A stretch of 64,000 nucleotides of DNA from Diprion similis (lineage: Eukaryota; Arthropoda; Insecta; Hymenoptera; Diprionidae), in the NCBI RefSeq assembly GCF_021155765.1, contig NC_060109.1, positions 2,567,001 to 2,631,000 on the forward strand. Reading direction: 5' to 3'. The notes under the pieces were generated by a model. It had not been told where the DNA came from. It searched no databases and saw nothing but the letters and a program-made list of their open reading frames with translations. This document shows positions 32,101-40,001 of the stretch, piece by piece (within the stretch, counting starts at the first letter, position 1; the number at the start of each line of letters is the position of its first letter). Position numbers and translations under genes: made by a program.

Positions 32101-34746
32101 GTCACAATCGAAGTTTTCCCCAAAGTCTCGGTACTCCAGCAAACTATCGATACTACCATTCGATCGTATCCATAGTAATTTTTCCGTTCCTGCCATGAGC
32201 CAGTGAACGTTATGACTCTCGCGAGGATATTCTTTACACAGCTTTTCGAATTGTTCCTGCTCTTCACCACTTTTCAATGGAACGAATCTAAGTTGACGCC
32301 CTTCTAAGGAATCAGTTCTCTGAAAAGTTTCCCGTCTTTGTCTCATCACTAGGTCACGTAAAGAATTGTGGTCGGCGTGGCCGACTGCGTAAACCTCGGA
32401 AGTCTGTTCGGAGTTCAGAACGTCGACCTTGATGATAACGCACCGATAAAACGTACGGTTTATAAAATAATTTTCTATCCGATCCAAACTTTCTGAAGAA
32501 GAGCCTATGTTTATATCGTCTGTGCCACGGATAAGCTTCTCTAACGTTGTCGAGTCCATAGCGTCTCTGAAGTTTTTGAAACCGTTCGATTCTACATTTT
32601 CTGGAGGGCAAATTCGCAATAATTCTGCGAAACTCATGTACTCTTTTCGATTTTGCAAATTGACGCGATTTTGCAAATTGACGAGCCGTTTATCCAATAG
32701 TTTCCACTGTGACTGATCCGTGAGGTCATTGAAGCCTAATTTACAGTCAACGTGATAACAGTTTTTGAAAGGTAACTTCATGCTTGTAACGAAAATCAGC
32801 CTCTTCATTTTATTATGGCCATTCATAACGATTTCGTGTAAATCTTCATTATACAATCTTTCTAATTCCCCATACTCCTCTTCATTGTACCGTTCAGAAA
32901 CGACAACCAACAAATCATACTGGTTTTGCATTTTAAATGCATCGATGACATGTTTCCTGATTCCGGGTAACAACAGGTTGGTCACACGAATAATTATGCA
33001 GTCATATTCTCCTTCAAACCTGGGTGAACTCTTGATAGCTCGGTAAACTTGAATGGCCGCTGTCAGCGGTCCCTCGGTTGCAACAAAATTACAAGATGTA
33101 TTCATTTCGCGCGTCTCTTTTAGTTCCAAGTAGTCCGTCAATCCCCGATTTTCCTGTCTGAAATCCATTCCGTAATTTTCAAGTTCCTCCGAGTACGCTA
33201 AGCTTAACCCTGACATTATAAGAGTTTGGATTTTGTCTTTAACGTCATTCACAAATTTAAGTCCTTCTTCGTTTGATAGCCATGATCCTTGTTGTTTCAA
33301 GAACCAATTCCGCATCTCTCTTTCAAAAGACATGGTGACTAAATCAGCACGTAGTAAATCTAAATTGTAATTCTCACCCATCTCTTTCCTCAATACATCG
33401 TCAAGTTGACCTTCGTTCGGCTGTTTTACCGCAAGAATTAATCTTTTAAGAAAATCGGGAATTTTTTTGTCATTGTCGTAACTGTCGTGAAAGTCGTCCA
33501 TTGAACATTTTTTTTCTTTTACGCGAGCGTCCAAATCAGAAATTTCAAACTGGTATTGGTCGAGGTCGTTGAAGCTATTACCGAGCTTAGACTTCAAATA
33601 TTCTTTCAACTCGGAGATCCCATCAGGATGCTTGACATCATTGTTCAAAAACTCTGGCTGAAATCTAATCTTGCCTTGAGTTTCTTTGATGAAGACGTAT
33701 TCCAATAGCGTTATGAGATTCCGTTCAATGTTCGGTGCAGAAATTCTTTGGTTTTTTTTCCTTGAGCGTTTTGTTTGACACATTTCTATTCTAACTACTT
33801 TGTTATCATCAGCAGATCTTAACAACTTTTCAAATTCTTCGGACAATTTTTCAACATCCTTCAATTTCGAGCCTGAAATGAAATCCTGGGAGAATTGGAG
33901 AGACTTATTTTTCATCTCATTCCATATTTTTTCTGGCTCATTGTAATCTTCGGGTAATTTCTTTTGTTTCAAAACCTGAAAATAAAATGCATCGCGGAAA
34001 TTTTTCGCCCCTTCCGACAATTTTTCTCCTTCGATAAAAGCGTCAGACAATTTTCTCTGATCGATATCAATAACTTCCTGCATAAAAGCAGAACGATATT
34101 TTTCGGGAATAATTGCGTTTGATAATTTCTTTCCCGTGAGCACTTTTTTAACCATGACCGGCACCAGTTTAGACGCTTCCGATCTTAAACTTTCATATAC
34201 TTTTGATGGGCCCGTGCTGCTAAACTTGTATCGTCTAGACTTTTCTCCCTTACTTTCGACAGTCAAAAAGTCGTCACGTTGGTCATCCCGAATAACTCTA
34301 ATATCTCGAGACTCGAACTCCGTCTCATCCAAATCGATGTTGGTGTAAATAACGAAAGCTTCCAATTTGCCCTTGCTGAGTGTGGGATGTCTCTCAATCT
34401 TACAGTAGGAATCAAAGTACTTCTCCAAGTAGAAGTCACTGTCAGTAAAAAGTTTGTTGACATCGATTTTCGGCGATTTATCGCGACTATGCTTTGCCTG
34501 AAGAAACCTATAGGTACTCTCACTATCGCTGGCATCATCATTTTTACACTCAAGTACCAGATCGTCGAATTCCCCTGCGGCCATCACTTCGGTCGCTATT
34601 CGAAATTTCACATCTTTCCGTAATCCACGTACCATGAAAAGCATCAACAGCTTCAGCTGGTAAATAAAGCCTAGCAGACAGCCCTGCCCGCCTTTCGCGT
34701 CGTATTTATCATCTCCAACGTAGGGTGAATTAGGAGTTGAATTCAT
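26104..34746 (-). CDS. giant nuclease-like / NACHT / ankyrin-repeat protein, 2880 aa, single exon
   Basis: One uninterrupted frame, ATG at 34746 (context TTCGCAATGA) to TGA at 26104. Residues 20-90 hold GGQGCLLGFIYQ, then E53, FDDLVLE (60-66) and FLQAKH (81-86): the order and spacing of E, D-D and Q-x-K in DUF4297/Cap4-type PD-(D/E)XK nucleases. Residues about 90-890 are a charged helical linker without a family I know. The NACHT NTPase has Walker A DIPGMGKST (K918) and Walker B LLFDGFDE (D1002-E1006). The tail FIHRTFLEYLVASYLF near 1240 is typical of NACHT modules. Degenerate ankyrin units follow from about 1320, then 41 regular 34-residue units (1471-2864) and a short end. By analogy with NLR/STAND proteins, the repeats would sense a ligand, NACHT would oligomerise with ATP, and the N-terminal domain would be the effector. 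That role is inference; cutting activity is unproven. A lateral origin from bacterial symbionts, or a wholly animal family, are both possible. Confidence 0.9.
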   Translation of the reverse strand: MNSTPNSPYVGDDKYDAKGGQGCLLGFIYQLKLLMLFMVRGLRKDVKFRIATEVMAAGEFDDLVLECKNDDASDSESTYRFLQAKHSRDKSPKIDVNKLFTDSDFYLEKYFDSYCKIERHPTLSKGKLEAFVIYTNIDLDETEFESRDIRVIRDDQRDDFLTVESKGEKSRRYKFSSTGPSKVYESLRSEASKLVPVMVKKVLTGKKLSNAIIPEKYRSAFMQEVIDIDQRKLSDAFIEGEKLSEGAKNFRDAFYFQVLKQKKLPEDYNEPEKIWNEMKNKSLQFSQDFISGSKLKDVEKLSEEFEKLLRSADDNKVVRIEMCQTKRSRKKNQRISAPNIERNLITLLEYVFIKETQGKIRFQPEFLNNDVKHPDGISELKEYLKSKLGNSFNDLDQYQFEISDLDARVKEKKCSMDDFHDSYDNDKKIPDFLKRLILAVKQPNEGQLDDVLRKEMGENYNLDLLRADLVTMSFEREMRNWFLKQQGSWLSNEEGLKFVNDVKDKIQTLIMSGLSLAYSEELENYGMDFRQENRGLTDYLELKETREMNTSCNFVATEGPLTAAIQVYRAIKSSPRFEGEYDCIIIRVTNLLLPGIRKHVIDAFKMQNQYDLLVVVSERYNEEEYGELERLYNEDLHEIVMNGHNKMKRLIFVTSMKLPFKNCYHVDCKLGFNDLTDQSQWKLLDKRLVNLQNRVNLQNRKEYMSFAELLRICPPENVESNGFKNFRDAMDSTTLEKLIRGTDDINIGSSSESLDRIENYFINRTFYRCVIIKVDVLNSEQTSEVYAVGHADHNSLRDLVMRQRRETFQRTDSLEGRQLRFVPLKSGEEQEQFEKLCKEYPRESHNVHWLMAGTEKLLWIRSNGSIDSLLEYRDFGENFDCDYRCSVCQTAASDAAIDELASQDGRPVIVCDIPGMGKSTVLTHLTRQMKTMNPKMWVIRINLNDYTDALLEESKRCTLKIGDKESVTEFLVKGFLKLKTPIEKVVLKHLITVPSGLGLLFDGFDEISPRYTETVIKMLKAFKEYSGVKLVVTTRPHTRSTLEGTLQAFSFRMKPFSRENQIDFLVKFWRNRCDEADEALLKESAKMVLRKIKDTISVRFDEFAGVPLQTLMIAEVFCPTDMRTASVVGHENMKPDVPDHMTISDLYKMFVDRKYEIYRLEKKRENPSNLAVQEDFKKWKKKFLKAYRRLAMYTLLEEEVSGTWTLCVKEVAKVKELIDEVCGGTDRIGIVTNTINQRAQFIHRTFLEYLVASYLFQKLEESNKDESSKQFKMYLLNDILVKSRYKVIRVFLNDLLYKPPTVDSIFDVSISKEEMDSLILGENGINIFHIAADEGNYKIMEFFFSRLAKNFPEPREVINLKSADSGETLMHKVVLKFPIRRFQSLSAETEKAVVTWLLEQNADVNITDETGETPMHTALRMEKSMVFKLLASQTNADMTAQNCQGKTLQHVAAQCGDLERLKWLVKDPGCNVDVRDKFGRTLQHTAAQCGKLNILKWLLEDRGCDVDVRDESGMTLQHMAAASGDLNTLKWLLEDRGCDADVRDKFGRTLQHMAAASGDLNTLKWLLEDRGCDVDVRDESGMTLQHVAAAFGDLNTLKWLLEDRGCDVDVRDESGMTLQHMAAASGDLNTLKWLLEDRGCDVDVRDESGMTLQHMAAASGDLKTLKWLLEDRGCDVDVRDESGMTLQHMAAASGDLKTLKWLLEVRGCNVDVRDESGMILQHAAARFGKLNILKWLLEDRGCDVDVRNKSGMTLQHAAAASGDLNTLKWLLEDRGCDVDVRDESGMTLQHMAAASGDLKTLKWLLEVRGCNVDVRDESGMILQHAAARFGKLNILKWLLEDRGCDVDVRNKSGMTLQHAAAASGDLNTLKWLLEDRGCDVDVRDESGMTLQHAAAASGDLNTLKWLLEDRGCDVDVRDKSGKTLQDIAAASGDLNTLKWLLEDRGCDADVRDESGMTLQHVAARFGKLNILKWLLEDRGCDVDVRNKSGMTLQHAAAASGDLNTLKWLLEDRGCDVDVRNKSGMTLQHAAARFGKLNILKWLLEDRGCDVDVRNKSGMTLQHAAARFGKLNILKWLLEDRGCDVDVRNKSGMTLQHAAAASGDLNTLKWLLEDRGCDVDVRDESGMTLQHAAARFGKLNILKWLLEDRGCDVDVRDESGMTLQHAAAASGDLNTLKWLLEDRGCDADVRDGSGMTLQHTAAASGDLNTLKWLLEDRGCDVDVRDKSGKTLQDIAAASGDLNTLKWLLEDRGCDADVRDESGMTLQHVAAAFGDLNTLKWLLEDRGCDVDVRDESGMTLQHAAARFGKLNILKWLLEDRGCDVDVRDESGMTLQHAAAASGDLNTLKWLLEDRGCDVDVRDESGMTLQHAAAASGDLNTLKWLLEDRGCDVDVRDKSGKTLQDIAAASGDLNTLKWLLEDRGCDADVRDESGMTLQHVAAAFGDLNTLKWLLEDRGCDVDVRDESGMTLQHAAARFGKLNILKWLLEDRGCDVDVRNKSGMTLQHAAAASGDLNTLKWLLEDRGCDVDVRNKSGMTLQHAAARFGKLNILKWLLEDRGCDVDVRNKSGMTLQHAAARFGKLNILKWLLEDRGCDVDVRNKSGMTLQHAAAASGDLNTLKWLLEDRGCDVDVRDESGMTLQHAAARFGKLNILKWLLEDRGCDVDVRDESGMTLQHAAAASGDLNTLKWLLEDRGCDVDVRDKSGKTLQDIAAASGDLNTLKWLLEDRGCDADVRDESGMTLQHVAAAFGDLNTLKWLLEDRGCDVDVRDESGMTLQHAAARFGKLNILKWLLEDRGCDVDVRDESGMTLQHAAAASGDLNTLKWLLEDRGCDVDVRDKFGRTLQHTVAQYGKLNILKWLEAERGCYVDSRDISEVTAAVSY
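26155..30336 (-). repeat. 41-unit, 102-bp tandem array encoding ankyrin repeats
   Basis: Exactly 41 units of 102 bp with no insertion or deletion (4,182 bp). The typical unit reads DVDVRDESGMTLQH then AAAASGDLNTLKWLLEDRGC. Variation is concentrated at a few positions: RDES/RNKS/RDKS; QHA/QHM/QHV/QDI; ASGDLNT/RFGKLNI. About six unit types recur in ordered blocks, evidence of recent amplification. Confidence 0.97.
31984..32010 (-). other. Walker A (P-loop) of the NACHT domain
   Basis: Encodes DIPGMGKSTV, with the phosphate-binding lysine (residue 918) at 31993-31995. The loop and the Walker B acidic cluster at 31732-31743 are both intact, so nucleotide binding is expected. Confidence 0.9.
34489..34590 (-). 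other. nuclease-like active-site segment
   Basis: Encodes residues E53 to H86: ATEV, then FDDLVLECKN, then YRFLQAKHS. The D-(12-25 residues)-Q-x-K arrangement matches the PD-(D/E)XK variant in DUF4297/Cap4 proteins. Assigned by pattern, not by search. Confidence 0.55.
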
Positions 34747-37468
34747 TGCGAAGGAACAGTCTGTGACAATTAATACGGATGCAGTCTAGAAACAGTCGAT
34801 ATATTCAAAGTGATTATATTTCAAAAATGTTACCTTCTATCAGCTGATGTTCCCTTGTCACGTGTATCTCTCTCAAAATAACCGCTTCTGCCTCTTATCA
34901 AATGTGATGATTCCCGAGCACGTCACAAACGGCTGTCGAGTCTAACGGAAAAATTCACAAAACATTAGGTTTTTCTTCAATATGTGGCATGATTGTATCA
35001 AACTTGTTAAAAACACATCTTGCGTACGATTTATAAAAATACTTCCGGAAGTAAAATGGTAGCACAGGCTTATCAGCAATGCAATAAAAATGTCTGTTTT
35101 ACCAAAGTGCAGAGCAAACTAATCGAACGAATCTGCTCAACACTTTCAGTGAAAGGCACTCGATGCTCTACTGTAAGAGAGAAAAATGTTTTTTCAAATT
35201 CTGTGTTTTGTCGTAACTTTTTAACTTGCTGTTTTGACGGGTTAATATTTGACGGCATTTATTTTTGCGTACAGCTCGAGCCAATGTACCCACCATTGTC
35301 ACCTTCATCCATTTGTTATCGGAGACACTTATCCCTTGGTCCAAATTGTAAATCCAATGTTAAGGGGTCAGGCCTCTAGAATTTTGAAAAAACCGATTTT
35401 TTTCGTATTGTTCTAAATGGCCCCTTAGGACTTTCAAAATATTATCCCTAAAGATTATGATCGGAAAATATCTCTGATTGTAAGTACTTGTTTTTCAAAG
35501 TATAGTACAAGGCCGCCGCAAAAAATTCTGTTATTACAATAATATTTGTTGGCCGAGTATCCGTATGATAGGCAAGAGATTGACCATTTAATTACGGATG
35601 TAAACATTTTGACGACATCACTCGTACCGAGGTGTATAAGAGGTACGAACACACCTTCGTTACAATATGTATATGAGGAATTCTACGTCACATTAGCAGC
35701 ACATGAACCTCACTCCCTTCGATTTTGATCATTTTCCAAAGCGATGTTCTTACGGACCCGAAAGGGTCTCCGGAATTTTTCCAGATTTTCTCTAGCCACT
35801 GGTGAAATTTATCCTACGTCGCAACACTAATAGTAAATATAGTGAATATTAAATAGAAAAAGTGGTGAATACTGAGATCCCATCATGGTGTGATACTCGA
35901 AATCATATTTGAAATCATCGATTCTCTGTGAGTTTTTTCGGATTTCTCAAAATAGCGTTCTTGGAATAGCTTTTTTGATTTTTTCCAAGTTTCACCAGTG
36001 GTTAAAAAATCAGAAAACAATTCAGAGACTTTTTTAGGTCGGTAATCTAACGTGTCGGAATTCGGATACTCTATTCTTCTTCAATAACTCTTATAATAGA
36101 GTGATAACCCGTTAAGACTTGTATGCCTTCTTTAGATTTTCGCCTCTTTTTATTCAAGTCACTACTACGGCCGGCGGCGAACCAGAAATAAAGTCCCATA
36201 TGGGACTTTTTCTCACGAACCGGACAGATTTGGATAAAAATTGACCGAGACATTTTCATTTGGCTGAATTTGTTTTACGGGTTCCATATCAAAGGCAAAA
36301 AAATACGTATTTTAGGATTTTTTTTCTTTCACATACTTTGAAAAACAGAGTGAATCGAAAATTTGAGAATCTGGTGATATTCGGGTTGTAGACTCATCCT
36401 CAAAAATTCATAACTCCAGTACCATTCAAGCTAGAAGGATCTTTTTTTTCATTCTAGAGCTGGAGGAATAAATTTTGATAAAAAAAAAAAGATTCATTGA
36501 CAATTATCCACAAATTCATATTGTTTTAAGCAATCAAAATGTTGAATCGATTTTTAACAATTGCCCCTACCTTGTACCGAGTTCTTAGTACAACCATCGT
36601 GATTCACGTCAAAGGGCATAGCCGAATAAGCAAGCCAAAAGTGCCCTTTCACCAAATGGATTCTTTCGATGACTAACTGTTTCCTCTTGGTAAATGACTG
36701 ACCCATACCAAATTTTAGCCTTTTACCTCTATTTTGTTCGAAATTATCGCAAAAAACGTGTTTTCCAGCCGTTTCGCAACAACTCCGCTATTTCTACTCG
36801 GAAAATTCCAGAGACAATCACAAATCCAGCAGACGTTCGTACACATTTACAGATTTTTTTTCAGATTTTTCAGTATCAACCTGGATCTTAAAAAAATTTT
36901 TGAACATTTAGATCGCTGGTTTCCGGTGGATTTTGAAGAGGTACCACCTTGTTCTTATTACAGTATAAACATCTGCATTTATGTGATTTTTTGTAATTTT
37001 TTCAGATTTTTACAATTGGTGCGTCATTGTCAAAAAAATAAAAAACTGACATTCTTAACTATATCATGGGCACGACTTCAAGATAAGGGCACAGCTAGAT
37101 AGGCCGGTCAAAAGTGCCTTTTCACCACACGATTCGCGGACTAAATTTCGTTCCAAAGCAAGTGAAATACATATTTTCACATGTAAGTTGATGACCCCCT
37201 CTTCTCAATTTTTTTTCGATGCGACACCCATCATCAGAAAAAATTGGCCAGAATAAAAATGTTTCTGTTCGTGGCAAACGTGAATGAGTGAATGGAATTG
37301 TGAATACGTGATTCACTAATTTTACAAAACCACACTATGCAGATCGGCATAGCACATGCCCCTAGAGGCATGATAGCCATGATGGCGTTCGACATGCCAT
37401 CTAGAGGAGCTACACTTCGACCAATTTTCCTCCAGAAAATCATACGTAGATAAATTTAACAAAGAGTC
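34747..37468. other. upstream flank of the NACHT gene and repeat debris
   Basis: On the - strand just upstream of the ATG there is a possible 48-bp intron (GTAACA donor near 34833, TTTCTAG acceptor near 34786), which would place a 5' UTR exon at 34834 and above. The rest has no clear gene. Two diverged direct copies of a 60-80 bp segment lie at 36594-36676 and 37083-37146 (shared CAAAAGTGCC, TTTCACCA). Inverted ACCACTGG/CCACTGGTGAAA motifs occur near 35795 and 35990. Confidence 0.5.
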
Positions 37469-37471
37469 TTA

Positions 37472-38352
37472 GGCTGCCCTCCCATGGTCCGGAATTTGTT
37501 CCGTCTCCACGAACCCGGAATCCAGTGACTTTTCAAGCCCCAATCAGAGACGTTCCGGCTCCACCGATTTACGGGATGCATTTTTCCTACTGTCCCATGA
37601 TACGGAAATGACACGCACGGAACGATCGCCGGCAAATTGCGATCGTTTCTTTTAGCGCTGAATTTGAAATGCGCTACTATGATTGGGTGTCGGCACTTCC
37701 GGGCCTGTGCATTCCGTGTCATGGGACACTCGATGCTGACAGAGATGGAATCGTATCAACTCACACAAGCATATGTATTGTTTACATGCTCACGTTACGC
37801 GCTTAACCTCTTTTTGGTTAATGAATTGTAATATTGTTAAGAATAAATGGATGCCGAAACCGTTTTGTTATCCATCGCGGCTGTGTGGACGAAATGGAAG
37901 GCAGCACCGCCGAGACAGAGAGAAGTGCTGCGCCGCAAGTTGTTACGATTTATGTGCATTTACGATGTTTTGGAGTCAGAAAACGATCGTGTGATAAAAC
38001 GTAAGTTTTGGGTTCGCCCGATATTTACTACAGAGATGCGATTTCAACAGGGTGCAAGTGACAACTTGATAAACGAAATGGAGTTCGTTGACAACGACAA
38101 ATACGTGAATTATTTTCGGATGACACCCAGACTTTTCAATCAATTACTCGCTTTGATGGAACCTGGCCTGACGAATTCATTTTTGTCTTCGCACCCACAC
38201 ACACACAGATACAGAGATTTTTTTGACAGTTCGCAAATACTGGTAGTGCACACGGAACGGAATATCCGGAACGCCTCTGATTGGGGCTTGAAAAGTCACT
38301 GGATTCCGGGTTCGTGGAGACGGAACAAATTCCGGACCGTGGGACGGCAGCC
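37472..38352 (+). mobile_element. PIF/Harbinger DNA transposon, internally deleted
   Basis: 881 bp bounded by 87-bp terminal inverted repeats (37472-37558 and 38266-38352) that differ at only three positions and begin GGCTGCC. They are flanked by the 3-bp direct repeat TTA (37469-37471 and 38353-38355), the hallmark of this superfamily. The two ends are nearly identical, pointing to a fairly recent insertion. Only the front of the transposase remains, so the copy is non-autonomous. Confidence 0.93.
37847..38170 (+). pseudogene. N-terminal fragment of a HARBI1-like transposase
   Basis: The ATG at 37847 opens MDAETVLLSIAAVWTKWK; the recognisable part is KFWVRPIFTT (residues 52-61) and NYFRMTPRLFNQLLALMEP, the conserved start of HARBI1-type DDE transposases. 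After about 110 codons the frame runs through a simple repeat and into the right inverted repeat, ending at a stop at 38356. The DDE catalytic region is absent. The deletion probably joined this front end directly to the right terminus. Confidence 0.85.
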
Positions 38353-38355
38353 TTA

Positions 38356-39388
38356 ATATTAATTTGCAATCGGTAACGAAATTTCTAACGGAAAGAGAAA
38401 GAATAAAGCGCACAAGTCGAATCTATCTTAAAGAGGCGAGTACAGTCGTCGGGCGGGGGGCGCGGGGGGGGGGGGGGGGGGGGGAGTATACCGTGGCGCG
38501 GACACTCGGGGAACGCACGGCCGTAGCACGGCTTCGATCTACTGCGATGAGTCGATATCTCGAAAGCAGTGCCACGCGGCAACGTGAGTCAGCGCGGGGA
38601 CGATTCAAACGGTGACGCCACTGCGCAATAATTCACGACCGTTGCACAATGACTCGAGATATAATTTTTGACTCACGGTAACAAGGCAACGCGATCAGAT
38701 ACAATAATTAATCATACGGAAGCGATAGTCAAAACGATATTCAAAAACAACTATCCGAAAACACGAGAAATAGATAATAATGCCATCGCCACGCGGACGC
38801 GGGGAGAGGGGGCCATGCGGGGGAAAATTAACAGAAATTCGGGAATAAAATTAGGGACCAAAATATTAGTCAGGCTCGTCGAAATGGTCATTAATAAAAT
38901 TAATAAGCCACACGAGCCACGTGAGATACGATATTACATGACCCAAACGGTCAACAAAGAGAGAACGCAAGACAATGAGTCTCGGGGGTTCGAGCGGTAA
39001 CAAAAGCTCACTTACGTTAATAAACAGGACTATTCCCACGTATAAAAATAAAACAAAGAGTTCTAGTAATTGAGATTGCACACAGGCTCACCAAACAAAA
39101 ATACTCAAAACAAAAGAAAAGACACAGATAAGATACGATACGACAAAGAATAACTCAAGGAGACAAAACGATTTGAAAAAAAAGGCAGCTCACGAAAATT
39201 ACACGTCTGATCAAGGCTAGGCGAGATGCAGAAGTAAGCACAGTGTAACATCCAACCGTCCCACCACAATTTTTTGCCCTTCTATTCCATAAACTAACTA
39301 ACCACGCCTAGCTTCAGCGTTGACCGAGGATATATAGGGAAGTAAGAAGTTCGGGGGTTCCTCCGCGCAGCGTCGTCGTTGCAGCGAC
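38356..39388. other. unassigned stretch with a poly-G tract
   Basis: Contains a run of 21 G at 38464-38484 in a GC-rich patch. An open frame at 38668-39000 (+) has many Arg, Lys and Asn residues and no recognisable motif. No gene is supported. Confidence 0.45.
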
Positions 39389-39417
39389 GCTTAGAGCATA
39401 TACAGTATGGAGGAAGC
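39389..39417. repeat. inverted repeat, left copy
   Basis: 29 bp (GCTTAGAGCATATACAGTAT then GGAGGAAGC) repeated exactly in inverted orientation at 39973-40001. Outside the exact core, similarity continues with differences for about 60 bp inward (GGAAAAC...AAGACGAGTA). Confidence 0.9.
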
Positions 39418-39972
39418 GTGGCGACGGAAAACCGGCGAAAGAGAGGGACATAGTAAGACGAGTATTTCTCTCTTTCTACAGCAAGAGCATACCTATCGTA
39501 ATTGAGTGCCCCAAGCACTGCAGCGATATTGTAATACGAAGAACATGTCCTAACATGCAAATGCACTAGGGGGTCAGGCGATTAAAACAAGTCGGTAAAC
39601 TGTTGAGAAATATATGATTGAGTGACACAAAATTGTTGATACAATCCCTATCATAACCTAAAAAATGAGTAACGTGAAACTTACCGATGAAAACTAATAA
39701 AACCTTCTATAACATCTTGCTCAAGTTCGCACGTAGAAACATTTCCCTGTCATGATTTCATTCATTAAGTATTGAAGTCTGCTATAAGCAGTGTTTATAA
39801 GCTTACAAGGTATGTTCAACAAACCCAGGGCGCCGGGGCCCTGTGTAACGAGCGTGAGTGTTCGGGGCGCTGACGTCAGTCAACCAATCGCGAGCGTGCG
39901 AGACAGAGAAGGTACTCGTCTTAATATTCCCCTTTCTGTGCCGTTTTCCACTTACACGAAAGGGTATACAAG

Positions 39973-40001
39973 GCTTCCTCCATACTGTATATGCTCTAAG
40001 C
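39973..40001. repeat. inverted repeat, right copy
   Basis: Exact inverse of 39389-39417. It could be an element terminus or a duplicated, inverted promoter fragment; about 2.4 kb of intergenic or 5' UTR-intron DNA then precedes Rab7. Confidence 0.9.
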
